Below are positions 24,221-35,550 of a stretch of 64,000 nucleotides of DNA, one piece after another. Within the stretch, counting starts at the first letter, position 1. Each line of letters opens with the position of its first letter. A program made the position numbers and the translations under genes. The notes under the pieces were generated by a model, which saw only the letters and a list, made by a program, of their open reading frames with translations, had not been told where the DNA came from and did not search any database. Source of the DNA: Azorinus chamasolen. Its lineage: Eukaryota; Mollusca; Bivalvia; Cardiida; Solecurtidae. Where the stretch lies: contig OY755239.1 in NCBI GenBank assembly GCA_963576725.1, positions 56,959,953 to 57,023,952 on the forward strand. Reading direction: 5' to 3'.

Positions 24221-24454
24221 TTAAATGCAGTGCACGATAATCCCAGAAAATATCACAATAAAATCAGTTTATGTGCGATGCTGGTAAGTGAATATGTTGC
24301 ATTTATTTGCAATCAGTATCATTGGCTATCTGTCTGATATCAGTATATACATGTATGGCATGACCAAAACAATTAACCATTTCAAAGCTGAAATTTCAAA
24401 ATGGAATGGTCAGTCAGCGTTAAATATAGAACCCCACCAGTATGAATTGTTTAA

Positions 24455-24692
24455 CCCTTTCACCGCCAATGTCGCATAAATGCACCACGACAAATAGTGC
24501 AGTCCCAGATCAGATGCCGCCTTTTCAAGGCGGCGTCTGATCCGGGACTTCACTTTGTGTCTCAATCTATATTTCTATATCTCTGCTTTATTCCTTTGAA
24601 AGTTGTATTTATTTATCCGAGTTCCTTATTTTACTGAATTATTTCACAAACCTGGATTGCAGACGACAATTAGAAATTTGGCGCCGAAAATA
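24455..24692 (+). mobile_element. TTAA-type MITE, family C copy 2
   Basis: TTAA at 24451-24454 and 24693-24696. Starts CCCTTTCACCGCCAATGTCG. It contains the palindrome GCCGCCTTTTCAAGGCGGC within GTCCCAGATCAGA arms. Its right TTAA is also the left TTAA of the next element. Confidence 0.8.
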
Positions 24693-24696
24693 TTAA

Positions 24697-24903
24697 CCCT
24701 CTCGCTGCCAATGCCGGATCTGTGATTACCTATGCAAACAGTTTGGATCCAGATGAGACGCCGAGTAACTCGGCGTCTCATCAGGATCCAAACTATTTGT
24801 TACTGTTACTATGTTTTTGAAACAAAAATGAAGAAAATCAAAATAATGAAAATTTGTAGCAAACGACAAAGTTAACAGACGACATAGTTTGGCAGCGAAA
24901 GGG
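24697..24903 (+). mobile_element. TTAA-type MITE, family C2 copy 1
   Basis: TTAA at 24693-24696 (shared) and 24904-24907. Ends CCCTCTCGCTGCCAATG and TTGGCAGCGAAAGGG. The perfect palindrome is GACGCCGAGTAACTCGGCGTC inside AAACAGTTTGGATCC arms. A very similar copy is at 34372-34579. Confidence 0.85.
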
Positions 24904-25070
24904 TTAAACTTGCTAGAGGAGTTTGCAATGATAAACATTCCAGATCCTGGTCAGAATGCCCCTCTGGTACATGTAGCCCTCTGGCATGGGCCTGCACAGT
25001 TTGCCAAATACAGTTTCTGCGTGTACAGTTACACTATTAGCCGCGATGAGAGTAAATATTATAGTTTTAA

Positions 25071-25301
25071 CACTTTATTCCATTAATATGAATGCAAGAA
25101 ATAATAAAAGCGTAAATAGTAATTAGAGGACCATCTGTAATAGCCTGTCAACACATAAAAGTTTTCCCTTGGTAGAATCAGATCTGTAGTATATCATAAA
25201 TAATAAAAACGAACCATATTAGACGGCTTCTACGTCAACCGTCTGATCTGGGTCTACGCTGTTTGTGAAGGCTTTAAAATGCGTAATTATAGAGTAATGG
25301 G
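25071..25301 (+). mobile_element. TTAA-type MITE, family D copy 4
   Basis: TTAA at 25067-25070 and degenerate TTGA at 25302-25305. The body carries TAATATGAATGCAAGAAATA, a decayed palindrome ACGGCTTCTACGTCAACCGTC, and GCGTAATTATAGAGTAATGGG. Confidence 0.6.
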
Positions 25302-25530
25302 TTGAACAACCATCAGCTGTTTTATTGCATTCTTTTCATGTTTGCAAGATCGGTAAATATTTGAAGGTTTACCAGAATTGTACGCCATGCAGTTTGAAAT
25401 GTTTAATCTAAACAATTGTCGAAAACTATTGATTTTTAAAGAACAGTCAAATAAACTCCACTTGCGTTTCGTCGTAAATTCACATGCACTTGAAATACAG
25501 ATACATACCTTAAATATTCGGACATAGATA

Positions 25531-25606
25531 GGCAAATAGTGTAGATCCGGATCAAACTACCTTAGAATGGATAGTTTGGTCAGAGTCTACACTACTTTAT
25601 ACAACG
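25531..25606. repeat. Decayed palindrome of the GTAGATCCGGATCA type
   Basis: Arms AAATAGTGTAGATCCGGATC and GTCAGAGTCTACACTACTT flank a small loop ACTACCTTAGAATGGATAGT. Confidence 0.55.
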
Positions 25607-26074
25607 TCAGTGTAATCAAAAGTTGTCAAAATAGTGCCAAACGACTACTTCAGCGTTGCAAACCCCTAGAGAGGGGCGATTGGGTGATCGAATTCTTAGG
25701 GAAGTATGATATCCTTCTAGACAGTATATAAGAGGAATTCTAAAATTAGATTAATAGTTTAAGCTCAATTTGATTTACATTAGAACCTGTCTTAAGAAAC
25801 AAATACAAAATATATATATTATTGTGTCTTTAAGAAATGTGGTAGCTACCACCTTTCTTAAAAACACAGAAATAATTATATTTTGTATATATATCTTAAA
25901 GGGACTTTTTGCATTTCTTTTGCCCTTCATTAAGGACCCACCTATTTGTTAAGATCTCTGTGAACAATCAATATAAGGTCGCTTAAATCATGCTCTATTG
26001 TAGACACATTATCCGAATGACAAACAGTTTAGGTCCTGATGAGACGCCAAATCACTTGTGTGATCTGGGTCCAT

Positions 26075-26200
26075 GCTTATAAAACTTTTTAGCTGAGCCT
26101 GAGTTCGTTCTCAAGTTTTTGATTGGTCAGATTTGAGCCTTTGGCTCAAATCTGGCCAATCAAAAGCTTGAGAACGAAGTCAGACTCGCCACACACGACT
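26075..26200. repeat. Foldback repeat with ATTGGTCAG arms
   Basis: GTTCTCAAGTTTTTGATTGG and complement, meeting at GAGCCTTTGGCTC. The outer parts read CATGCTTATAAAAC and AGTCAGACTC. Same family as 4112-4378 and 42095-42265. Confidence 0.7.
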
Positions 26201-26652
26201 AATAAAGTAAAACTAAAATTAGTATCAATGACAGTCTGCAAGACAGGTTGCAGCTTAATGCAGAGTGTAAGTCATGCATCAAACTTCAAAGTGAACTTTC
26301 TACTCGTACATGACTTTCATCCTGCATTAAGCAATCACTTCCATAAAAAGTTATAAGTTCTTCTTTACTAATATTCTGGTTTAGGTTTTACTGTAATACG
26401 ATTCCGTTACAGATTCGAAACATGTCTCTTTCTCAAATTGTATTATACCTGATTAAATTTAGCACAGCTTCTTCTACTGATTCAATTGCGATATGTCGAT
26501 TTGAATTTGCGTGTTGGGCCATGATGAGAGCCACGTGTAAAGTAATAAGGCAGGGACGCTCTAGAAAATACACATTTCGTTTTTAGATTATCTTTAGTTC
26601 TTTTTTTGAGAGAGACCGTGTAGGAATTACATGTATACATTTACCTTATTAA

Positions 26653-26856
26653 CCCTTCCAACGCTGATTTTTCAAATGGACTATTCCAAAATTCAAACAG
26701 GCCAGTATTACAATGAATATTCAGGGATGTTTTAAAGAAAATTGAAGCATGACAAACAGCGCAGACTCTGATGAGAGGGTTTTTCTAGGAGTCCTCTCAT
26801 CTAAGTCTGCATTGTTTGCAAAGGATATTAGTGACTCGTTTATCGTACTAAAAGTG
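26653..26856 (+). mobile_element. TTAA-type MITE, family F copy 1
   Basis: TTAA at 26649-26652 and 26857-26860. Left end CCCTTCCAACGCTG. The core reads GCGCAGACTCTGATGAGAGG and complement with a TTTTTCTAGGAG tip. A decayed relative lies at about 30448-30655. Confidence 0.7.
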
Positions 26857-26887
26857 TTAAAGCTTCCCTGCTCATTCTAAGAATATA

Positions 26888-27715
26888 CAGTCCAACCTGC
26901 TTCAGCGGTCACCTGGTACATGTATCAGCAGCCACACTGCTGTAAGCGGCCACTCTAGGACCCTCCCAACCAAAAACACTATATATTACACCTGGTATAA
27001 GCGGTCACCTGCCTAACGCGGCCAGCGGCCACTCTATTTCATCCCAAATGGCCAATACACACTGGTGTAAGCGGCCAGGTGTTCTACAAATGTAAAGCGT
27101 GTAAACACTTTTCATGGCTATCGATCGGCAACATCAGTCATTTTGTCACATTTGAATGCATACAACGGTCATGACCCATTTGGACCCCTTATCAGAGTTT
27201 CTTTTATTTGTTTACAAAGCGCGTCGGTTGTTCACGCCATATTAATTGGGAATTTACCTTCTACTCGCAATTCCCCAGGAATGTAATCATGCGTGAACTA
27301 GTTGGTTCCCGACTTCCGCTTTATGAGTAAGATGTTCGCGGACAGAATATTCGGGAAACCAGTCGTGTCAAACATGGCTACACCGTTAGAAGTTACACAC
27401 TGAAGCCAAATTCGAATAACACTGGCACGTGTATTACTCAAAAGAAAGAACTGACACTTATAAATAAGGGACAAAAGGTTGAAGAACGACAAACAAGGCA
27501 ATTAATTTGATATGACTTGCAATTATTACGGGCATTTTAGGTCAGAACGGTCTTTATAAATAGATTGATTAGTATACTGCTGTACACAAAATACATGTCT
27601 GTCATAATTACTCGAAAGTATGCTTGGTAACATGCACCTGGTTTAGGCGGTCACCTGCTGTAAGCGGCCAAAGTGGCCACTTCCCTAGACTGACCGCTTA
27701 CAGCAGGTTGGACTG
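26888..27715. mobile_element. 828-bp pogo/Tigger-like non-autonomous transposon
   Basis: The ends CAGTCCAACCTGCTTCAGCG and complement (CGCTTACAGCAGGTTGGACTG) are flanked by TA at 26886-26887 and 27716-27717. Just inside are further inverted copies of GCGGTCACCTGG and GCGGCCAC. No transposase frame is recognisable, so it is a deletion derivative or MITE of the pogo/Tigger type (Tc1-mariner group). Confidence 0.75.
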
Positions 27716-28689
27716 TATACCTATGGTCAGAGCTACAGATAAAGGATGCTAAAATCGTCATTTCTCCAGCAATCCCTATACTGCGACCACTCTTTAGAAT
27801 CGTCTCAATATTATGGGTAACTAGAGAATACATGTAGGCCTACATGTATGTTGCATGTACTCTTAAAGTTATACTATGTTCACTTTTAAATCAACACCAA
27901 AATTTGTACACATATTCACATCATTAACACCAAAATGTGTACACATATTCATTTTAATTAACACCAAAATGTGTACGCATATTTATATCATTAAAGTTAT
28001 GCTTACAACCCATTTCCAACACTTCGTATACATTCTGATAGATACAAACACTATCTGAATACTGCTTGATCCTATAAAACCGCCAACTTTTAAGAGACAG
28101 AAAACCTTCGTCAGTTATGCGTAAATCAACGGACATTTTCGGTAAATCTTCGAATTTTCGAACAACACTATGAATACTTATTGAGTGTTCACATCAGGTC
28201 TTACCTATACAATACATGCCTATATATACATCGAGTACGCTGGTATACAAAAACCTGACTGCTGAAGTAATAAAAATTTCTCCTTTTTTCGATAAAAAAG
28301 ACAACTGTACCCTTAGCATGTGTTTTAGCTTCAAGTTACTTTTCAAGTCATATTGATTCCGATTCTGAAGTTATTTCGTTACTGAGTATTGGTGAAAATA
28401 TGAGCAGATTACATTTTTAAATACATATTTTTTTTGCGGATATTTAGTTATTTAGTCTGAAGATATATCGTTAAGTCTTCGACACATGCCGTAAGATTTA
28501 TTTCCGATACATACCTAAATTTGTATCCACTAGATTAGGACCTGGTTGTTATTTGTAAAACAGCTTGGATCTTAGTTTCATCAGGGTTGACGCTTTTTTA
28601 GAACTCAGATGTAAGTTTCTAAAATGCTTGAGCAAATCCGAATTAAGCAACCTAACGTTACAGCTTGCTAAGGGTACCCATCTAAAACG
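27716..28689. other. Non-coding; family G half and short tandem
   Basis: Half of a family G hairpin is at 27722-27815. Three tandem copies of a unit of about 40 bp (ACACCAAAATGTGTACACAT) lie at 27890-27990. No gene is recognised. Confidence 0.45.
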
Positions 28690-28697
28690 GAGTTTAA

Positions 28698-28948
28698 CCC
28701 TTCGCTTGCTATTCACGTCAATATACAAAATGTACCTACCTGTAAATAGTGAAGACCCAGATGAGACAGCTCCTGCAGGAGCTGTCTCATCAGGGTCTGC
28801 ACTATTTACAAGTTGATTGTGCAACCAGTGCACTCCACAGCAGTGATTGCACAGCGAAATACTTGTACATAGTGAAAATATATGTAATTATACAACAGGG
28901 CATGGGTAAAGAAGGAAAAATGTATTTTAAAATTCAGCAAGCGAAGGG
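28698..28948 (+). mobile_element. TTAA-type MITE, family B copy 4
   Basis: Perfect TTAA at 28694-28697 and 28949-28952. Ends CCCTTCGCTTGCT and AGCAAGCGAAGGG are exact complements. The core palindrome GACAGCTCCTGCAGGAGCTGTC is intact. Confidence 0.9.
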
Positions 28949-28952
28949 TTAA

Positions 28953-29179
28953 ACCATTTACGCCATGACTACTATTCAATAATGGCATCATGAATATTAA
29001 CTAGTTTAACGTCCATGATATGACATGGACATATAATTATTTGGCCATGGCAGAAACTGTAGACTCATATCTATATTCTATTATAAGCAAACAGAGCAGA
29101 CCCTGATCAGATGACTCCTATATCTGATCTGGGTCTTTTCTTTTTGCAAAGGCGTCAAAACGTCATGATGAAGTAAGGG
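28953..29179 (+). mobile_element. TTAA-type MITE, family D copy 5
   Basis: It shares the TTAA at 28949-28952 with family B copy 4 and ends at TTAA 29180-29183. It carries ATCATGAATATTAACTAG, AACAGAGCAGACCCTGATC and GCGTCAAAACGTCATG. The palindrome tip is shortened. Confidence 0.7.
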
Positions 29180-29183
29180 TTAA

Positions 29184-29578
29184 AAAAGACCAGGTGACTG
29201 CTTAATGCAGGATGGAAACCACGCAGAAAGCTCCTTTGAGAGTTTTCTGCATGACTTTCGACCTGCCACCTGCCTTAACCCTTCGCTTGCTGAATTTTAA
29301 AACACATGTACCCTTCTTTACCCATGCCCTGTTGTATAATTACATATATCTTCACTGTGTACAAGTGTTTCGCTGTGAAATCACTGCTGTAGAGTGCACT
29401 GGTTGCACACTCAACTTGTAAATAGTGCAGACCCTGATGAGACCGCTCCTGCAGGAGCTGTCTCATCTGAGTTTTCACTATTTACAGGTAGGTATATTGA
29501 CGTGAATAGCAAGCAAAGGGTTAAAGACTGGCAATGATATTAATTTAAACGTCCGGTTTAGAGGGATTGTACTGTATA
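29184..29578. mobile_element. Pogo/Tigger-like MITE remnant, split by a family B MITE
   Basis: The family P core (TTAATGCAGGATGGAAACCACGCAG-type) at 29195-29270 and the right inverted end CCGGTTTAGAGGGATTGTACTG at about 29552-29575 are separated by family B copy 5. The left terminus is missing where it meets the family D element. Confidence 0.55.
29279..29520 (-). mobile_element. TTAA-type MITE, family B copy 5
   Basis: TTAA at 29275-29278 and 29521-29524. Inverted relative to copies 1, 3, 4 and 6. The core palindrome is nearly intact (CGCTCCTGCAGGAGCTG). Confidence 0.85.
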
Positions 29579-29744
29579 CCATATCTTAAATCTTCAGGAT
29601 AAATTAATTTGTTATGCTTAATATTTGGTTGCATTCTTTTATTACATTATCAGTGGAAAGCATTGTCTGGCAAAATAGTTTAACCAATGGATCATCAGAT
29701 GTCCTGATAAGATGCGTAAATTTAAACATTTTCAAGTATAGCTT

Positions 29745-29828
29745 CTTTATTTCTCCACCAAACCCTATGTTGAGACGAAGAGACGGTTCTAAAGAAGGGT
29801 CACAGTACAGGGTTTGATGGAGAAATTA
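29745..29828. repeat. Hairpin repeat, family G copy
   Basis: TATTTCTCCACCAAACCCTA and complement, meeting at GACGAAGAGACGGTTCT. Compare 3596-3700. Confidence 0.65.
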
Positions 29829-31491
29829 TGAGTTTAGTACAAGTACATTTGTATTTGGGTACACGCCTTTATCTGTAGCTCTACATTTGTGTTACTAATT
29901 GAGACAACTTGTAAATCATTGCTCTTCATATCTCCTGACTGTCATTTGGTAAGTAAAATAAATTTTGCAGGACTTGACGTTTAATATATGGCGTTCTGGG
30001 GGGGGGGGGGGGGGGGTATTATGTTTCTTCCAATTTATTTCCAAAAACAAAGTACAGACGATCGCCCGAAAGCGACTTCCAGGTCTGATGTCTAATTGTG
30101 GGGTCTTAGGTAGGTGAAAACAATATTTTGTAGAAATCTCGTATCCCTTAAATCCATAAATACGCCTTTCTACGCCTTTGCAAACAGAGTAGACCCCGAT
30201 CAGGGTCTGCTCTGTTCGCTTATGATGTAGTATAGATATGATTCTACAGTTTCTGCAATTACTAAAAATACATTTGTCCATGTGTTATTATACCAAATTA
30301 TTGTAACTGATATTTATGAAGTCATTATTTCGTACATGAATATTCATGGAGGAAAGGCTTGTAGGAGCATACTGCATTAGCTTTTCTTCATAAAACAACC
30401 ATGTCTTTGAAGGCAAACGTATATTATGATCGATAGATGCAACCTAACTCTTTCAACTCTGACTTGTCAAAGAGACTATCTAAAAAATTAAGACAGGCCA
30501 AGCCTTTCATGAATATTCAAGGAGTATTTACAGAAAAGTGCAAAATGACAAACATTACAGGCCTTGGTTAGCGGACTCCTTTTAGGAGATCTCACATCTG
30601 GGTCTACATTATTTGCAAAGAGCATTAGTTACCGTTTCTTGCTCTGGAAGGGTTACGACACATTTTCAAAAAAAACATATTTTCCTGAGACGGTTTATGT
30701 ATAACATTGGCGTCATCGTAATAGTATACTTGAGGCAACAAACTATAAAACATGCGATCAAAGCAATGTTCCATATTTCTTCGGTTACATACGATTTCAT
30801 TTATTTCATTTTTGACCGTTTTACACCAGTAGTACAGTAGAAGCCCTCTAAACCGGAATTCTAGTCGAGAATAATTTAGATAATTTTGGGTAGGTGGCTG
30901 CTTAATTCAGGGCGAAAGTCATGCAGAAAGCTCAGCTTTACCAACCAGTTGAAAGGGGAGATCTTGGTCCGAGGTTATAAAACTTCTGAGTCTGAGATCA
31001 TTCTCAAATAACTGATTGGTCAGGTGTTTGAGAATGATCCCAGACTCCAGCAAACAGTTTGATAACCTCGAGGCCAGGTGTCTGAATACTTACCTACAGA
31101 TACGACCACTTGACAGAAGAATAGATTCCGGATTTTTAAAACAGTATGTGGTCTCATTAGTGAGACTTAACTATAATTGTTTAGTGTATTATAACACTTA
31201 GTATGACATGGATTGTGTACAGCAAACATTGTATAACCTGATATGTTGCATACCACATGCCTCTGTAATACAAACTTAAACATACATTTGATGGTTGCTG
31301 TATAGGGGTGTTATTGTATACAACAGAACATGTCTTAAGCGGCCATCAAAGAACGCCTAATGCGGCGTCCTGTATTACTCTTGCCCTACATTAAGCAGCT
31401 CCCTACTTTTTTAGACTCCTATGTTCAATAAATGAATGACCGCTCAGGACAGGTTCTATTGCATTGCTAATTTACTCCATAGAGATCCCTT
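29829..31491. other. Non-coding with decayed MITEs
   Basis: Contains a G tract at 29998-30016, an inverted decayed family D copy (about 30140-30360), a family F relic (30448-30655), a family P fragment (30835-30935), a foldback repeat (30975-31075) and a short TIR element ACAGAACATGTCTTAAGCGG ... GACCGCTCAGGACAGGTTCT (about 31324-31459). No gene is recognised. Confidence 0.5.
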
Positions 31492-31495
31492 TTAA

Positions 31496-31722
31496 CCCTG
31501 ATGACTATTCATGTAGGAAATAATGACCTCATCAATATTAATAAGATTACTTTTTTATAATGGCAAATGAACACAGGACAAAATGCCTCAGGCAGAAGCT
31601 GTAGGATCAGATCGATATTACACCATAAACAAACAATGCAGACCCTGATCAGACGGCTCCTGTCTGATCTGGGTCTACTATGTTTGCAGATGCGTCAAAA
31701 TTCGCTTACATATGGGGAAGAG
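31496..31722 (+). mobile_element. TTAA-type MITE, family D copy 6
   Basis: TTAA at 31492-31495 and 31723-31726. Core AACAATGCAGACCCTGATCAG with a shortened tip. First of a head-to-tail run of three. Confidence 0.7.
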
Positions 31723-31726
31723 TTAA

Positions 31727-31907
31727 CCCGTTACTCTATGAATCTTGAATATTAATTACATTATTTGTTATTATAGCACATTAACACGGGACATTTTGGC
31801 CATAGTAAACAGAGCAGACCCTGATCAGACGGCTCCTATAGGAGTTGTCTGATCTGGATCTACTCTGTTTGCAGATGCGTCAAAATTCGCTTACACAAGG
31901 GAAATGG
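31727..31907 (+). mobile_element. TTAA-type MITE, family D copy 7
   Basis: It shares TTAA 31723-31726 with the previous unit and TTAA 31908-31911 with the next. Starts CCCGTTACTCTATGAATC. Palindrome GGCTCCTATAGGAG. Confidence 0.75.
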
Positions 31908-31911
31908 TTAA

Positions 31912-32110
31912 CCCGTTACTCTATGAATCATGAATATTAATTACATTACTTGTTATTATAGCACATTAACACGGGACATTTTGGCCATGGCAGAAACTTA
32001 TCAAATGAAATGCATATTATATCATAAGCAAACAGAGCATATCCTGATCATATGGCTCCCACAGGAGTCGTCTGATTTGGGTCTCATCTGTTTTCAAAGG
32101 GAATATGCAC
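31912..32110 (+). mobile_element. TTAA-type MITE, family D copy 8 (right end lost)
   Basis: It begins with the same CCCGTTACTCTATGAATC block as copy 7 and stays nearly identical to it for about 80 bp, then carries AAGCAAACAGAGCATATCC and a decayed palindrome. The right end is not clear. Confidence 0.6.
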
Positions 32111-32777
32111 AAAGAGTAGACTCGTGCATGAGCCGTTTGATTGGGGTCTGCTACGTTTTCTTATTGTATTATATCTTGAAAGATCTGATTGCACAATGTC
32201 CTTTGTTCATATACCATTATAAATGTCAACTAATACAGCTTCATGGTAACATAATGTCCTACATGAATATTCATGATGTATCGGTTTACGTAGGTACATA
32301 ATTTTATTCCGTTTTTTTCAGTGTTCTTATATTTGAAGTGATATTCCCTACAATAAACGCATATTTTCAATAACAATAAAACTTGGTATTCTTTATATCC
32401 AATCATTATTATGAAGATTGTAACCTTGAATTTATATCGAAAAATGCCCCTGTGATACAAATAAATCGTTTTCGTCGACACTTAAAATGTTTGTTGTACA
32501 ACAAACTATCGGTCTATGTCGAACAGTTACAAACTAAAACGCAACCCGAAGAAATACTAATACATTGGCGAATAACATCGGGTCTTCGATAGCAAATACA
32601 TTAAAGTTATGTTTTCTTCAGCGTTTATTCAACTGGTTTGCTTGCGATACTACGGAAGCCCATTAGGGACATTTGTCTTATTTTTATGTATTCCGACTTC
32701 TGTATATGATATTATGTCTTAGGCTTGTTTGTTAGCTCTTGACTTTAAAGGACGGAGCGGGAAATGTTAAACTTAAA

Positions 32778-32816
32778 ATGGCGGTCGTGATGGAGATCGT
32801 GGTGGAAGATGATGGT
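32778..32816 (+). CDS. Candidate first coding exon (host gene?)
   Basis: AAAATGGCGGTCGTGATGG has a favourable start context. The frame gives MAVVMEIVVEDDG and then a consensus donor GTAAGT at 32817. Local base composition is richer in G than the surroundings. No downstream exon can be assigned, and the peptide is not recognised. It could be chance. Confidence 0.2.
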
Positions 32817-32997
32817 GTAAGTATCTAGGCTTTAGTGTCGTTTGACTTTACATTAGCATTGCACAATAACGTTTTCTTTCGCATTTGCCCTTCCTGTTAG
32901 TTTGACTTGATAAACTGCGTAGAACTAGGTATAGTATGGTAGTATTGGTCATATATAGGTTGCAAGAATAATAGTTATAGATAAAGTTTTGCGTTGT

Positions 32998-32998
32998 T

Positions 32999-33061
<63 letters not shown>

Positions 33062-33135
33062 GACTTTATTTAACGAGAGAACTCATTTGATAAAATCAAT
33101 CTTCCATGAGGCCCTCAACAGTAACATATATACAA
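32998..33135 (-). repeat. Retroelement 3' tail ending in (TTA)n microsatellite
   Basis: Read on the minus strand: GTTGAGGGCCTCATGGAAG ... TTAAATAAAGTCTTTATTATT continuing into about 20 TTA units (32998-33061 on the plus strand is TAA repeats). The microsatellite is therefore best read as the tail of a reverse-transcribed element. Confidence 0.7.
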
Positions 33136-33589
33136 GCACATTAAAAGGAATCTAGTAAAAGCTACATACATCTTTAAATATACATATGGTTACTGGTAGA
33201 ATGAAAGTTTTACTTAATGGTTAGCATAGGGTCTATAATATTTCAAGGTTTTAACCAGATCACACACGACGTCAGCGCAAAGTTGGCCCGATATCGCAAT
33301 GATATTGGGTCCAACCACGATCAGACGCTGTGTGGTAACGTATATTCACCAGCTATTGTACATATGCATGGAATCGAAATGAAAGGCTATTTAAAACGCT
33401 AGGTGTTATTAAGCGGATATACCGTACAAACAGTTGCTTTTAAGATGAAGCTCATCCAGATTAAAGTTGGTTGATTCACTCTGATTTTCTGTATTAATGG
33501 AGACAAATAATGTCTAGCATACAAACGATAAAAACATTCAAGAGCAAACTAAAAAAATGAGTAACAATAAAACTAAGCGAATGAAATGA

Positions 33590-33690
33590 ATGAATTAAAT
33601 ACTTTGTTTAACGAGGGTAGCTCAATTAGTCATAATGACCAGCCTACATTGAGGCCCTAGAACAAAAGCATTTCATACAATATACAAAAA
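33590..33690 (-). repeat. Retroelement 3' tail with (ATTC)n, minus strand
   Basis: GAATGAATTAAATACTTTGTTTAACGAGGG ... CATTGAGGCCC is the complement of the design seen at 20880-21002. A fourth copy with AATGAATGAATAAAATACC is at 34255-34345. Confidence 0.6.
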
Positions 33691-34254
33691 TGTAAAACAC
33701 AGATCTATATGCACTCGAAAGCAATGTTCAGAAATTCAGTAGGCCCCTATTTTTGCGTCTGGATAATTAATAAATGTTGTCTGCTTCAATTTGTAGAAAT
33801 ATTGTTTAAGGACACGCAGTTGGATCCTGCTAAAACTCCGAGTAACTTGGCATCTAATCTGGATCCAATCTGTTATCATAAATTTGATTTACCACTATCA
33901 TTCAAAAAGTTAATAATATGAAGCTATAATATACAAAGTGTTGCACACAAAAAATGAATTGAATAAATGACATCTGACCCCGATTGAGGTGGATGAATGC
34001 ACGCGCTATCAAAATCACATATTTGTGACGTCATTTACACACGCTGTCATTATTATAAATAATTTAGCTCATTATTAGTTCAACTAAATTGTCCTCTGCT
34101 TCAAATAAAAAAAAAATGCAGTTAAGAGTGTAATCTAATTGAACCTAATGAGACTTTCAGTTATTCAACGTCTCATCTGGATCGAAACTGTATGCAGAAG
34201 GTTTTGACGTATTGAATGAATGAATAAAAGGCTTGCAGAGCAATTAATCTAAAT
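33691..34254. other. Non-coding stretch
   Basis: No gene is recognised. Decayed palindromic MITE pieces are present near 33815-33870 and 34140-34200. Confidence 0.35.
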
Positions 34255-34371
34255 GTGTAAATGAATGAATAAAATACCTTAATTAATAAGGGTAGCTCGG
34301 TTAGCCAAATGGCTAATGTACATTTCATACATTGTTTATACCTACAACCCCTGAAACTTAGGATACCCTAA

Positions 34372-34579
34372 CCCGTTCGCTGCCAAATGTCGGATATGTG
34401 ATTACCTATGCAAACAGTTTGGATCCAGATGAGACGCCGAGTAACTCGGCGTCTCATCAGGATCCAAACTGTTTGTTACTGTTACTCGGTTTTTGAAACA
34501 AAAATGAAGAAAATTAAAGGAAAGAAATTTTGTTGCAGACGACAAAGTTAGCAGACGACAGAGTTTGGCAGCGAAAGGG
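34372..34579 (+). mobile_element. TTAA-type MITE, family C2 copy 2
   Basis: CTAA at 34368-34371 and TTAA at 34580-34583. The perfect palindrome GACGCCGAGTAACTCGGCGTC in GGATCCAGATGA arms and the end TTTGGCAGCGAAAGGG are nearly identical to 24697-24903, so this family was active fairly recently. Confidence 0.85.
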
Positions 34580-34583
34580 TTAA

Positions 34584-34984
34584 TTTATTTAAGACAAGCC
34601 TCTTAGATATAAATTAAATCAATACCAGATCAGTTCTTGTTGAAAGTGTGCTATGTGTAGTGATATAGTCTCAATGATTAATACTGTTTTTAAAAGTATA
34701 TGCACAAGCTTTGATTGGAAGTCAAGCATCGAAATGAATAAGGGGTGTCAATTTATTTTGCAAAACCGCTGCGTTATATTCATAAGTTGCACAGCTGTAT
34801 GGCCGTTAATAGAAATAAACGATTCTGAATTAATGAAATTATTGAAGACAGATACATGAGGTAAGAGATATTACACAAGAGCTAATACGGAAGAGACAAT
34901 ACATTTATAAGAGCTAATATATATTACACAATGCATAAGGGCTAATACGCAAGAGGTAAGAACAGGGGGCTATTATTTAAAACA
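34584..34984. other. No gene recognised
   Basis: Non-coding. Short tandem AAGAGCTAATA-type units occur from about 34875 to 35010. Confidence 0.4.
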
Positions 34985-35170
34985 CAATACATAAGAGCCA
35001 ATATATAATACACAATACTAAAAGTTCTTTTAGATGCCCAGTGTAAAGCACTGATACATCGGACCTCGGTTTATAGTCTCGTCCGAAGGACTTGGTCCGG
35101 CGGGGGATCGAACCCGTGTCCCCTGGTATTGCAGTCGAGCGCGTTAGCCACACGACCACATCTGCCAGAG
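34985..35170 (-). mobile_element. tRNA-derived SINE, copy 3 (different family)
   Basis: The minus strand reads GGCAGATGTGGTCGTGTGGC (box A-like) and GACACGGGTTCGATCCCCCG (box B-like), i.e. a complete tRNA-like head, then a body containing GACGAGACTATAAACCGAGG and ending in AT-rich sequence. It continues past the acceptor end with unrelated sequence, so it is a SINE and not a tRNA gene. Confidence 0.7.
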
Positions 35171-35206
35171 AAATAATAAGAGTTGAAGAATATAACAACT
35201 CCAATG

Positions 35207-35269
35207 AAGATGGTGATAATGGTGACTATGTTAATGGTGATAAGGATGATGATAATGATGGTGATGATG

Positions 35270-35301
<32 letters not shown>

Positions 35302-35306
35302 GATAC
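35207..35306 (+). repeat. (GAT)n microsatellite
   Basis: Imperfect GAT/GGT repeats. Long Asp- or Ile-rich reading frames over this tract are artefacts. Confidence 0.9.
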
Positions 35307-35319
35307 ATACATGTATTAA

Positions 35320-35550
35320 CGCTTTCACTGCCACAGTCACCTAAATGCAAATAGTGCAGTCCATGGTCAGACTCCGCCTTTTCAAGGCGACGTCTGACCT
35401 GGGACTACACTATTTGCTCCAGCGTTTAAGCCTATTTTCAGAGGTTTCCAAAGCATGAAATATATCAGCATGTATCCGTTCTGTATATGTGTATACAGTT
35501 AAATGTAAAAGATGTTCCAAACTTCAATTTTAAACTTGGCAGTGAAAGAG
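35320..35550 (+). mobile_element. TTAA-type MITE, family C copy 3
   Basis: TTAA at 35316-35319 and 35551-35554. Ends GCTTTCACTGCC and GGCAGTGAAAGAG. Palindrome CCGCCTTTTCAAGGCG in GTCAGA arms. Confidence 0.75.

Noticed and set aside
35080..35165. Minus-strand tRNA-like sequence with good A and B boxes
   Set aside because: The flanking sequence continues as a SINE body and the acceptor stem is not closed, so it is a tRNA-derived SINE head rather than a functional tRNA gene. The same applies to 11701 and 37119.
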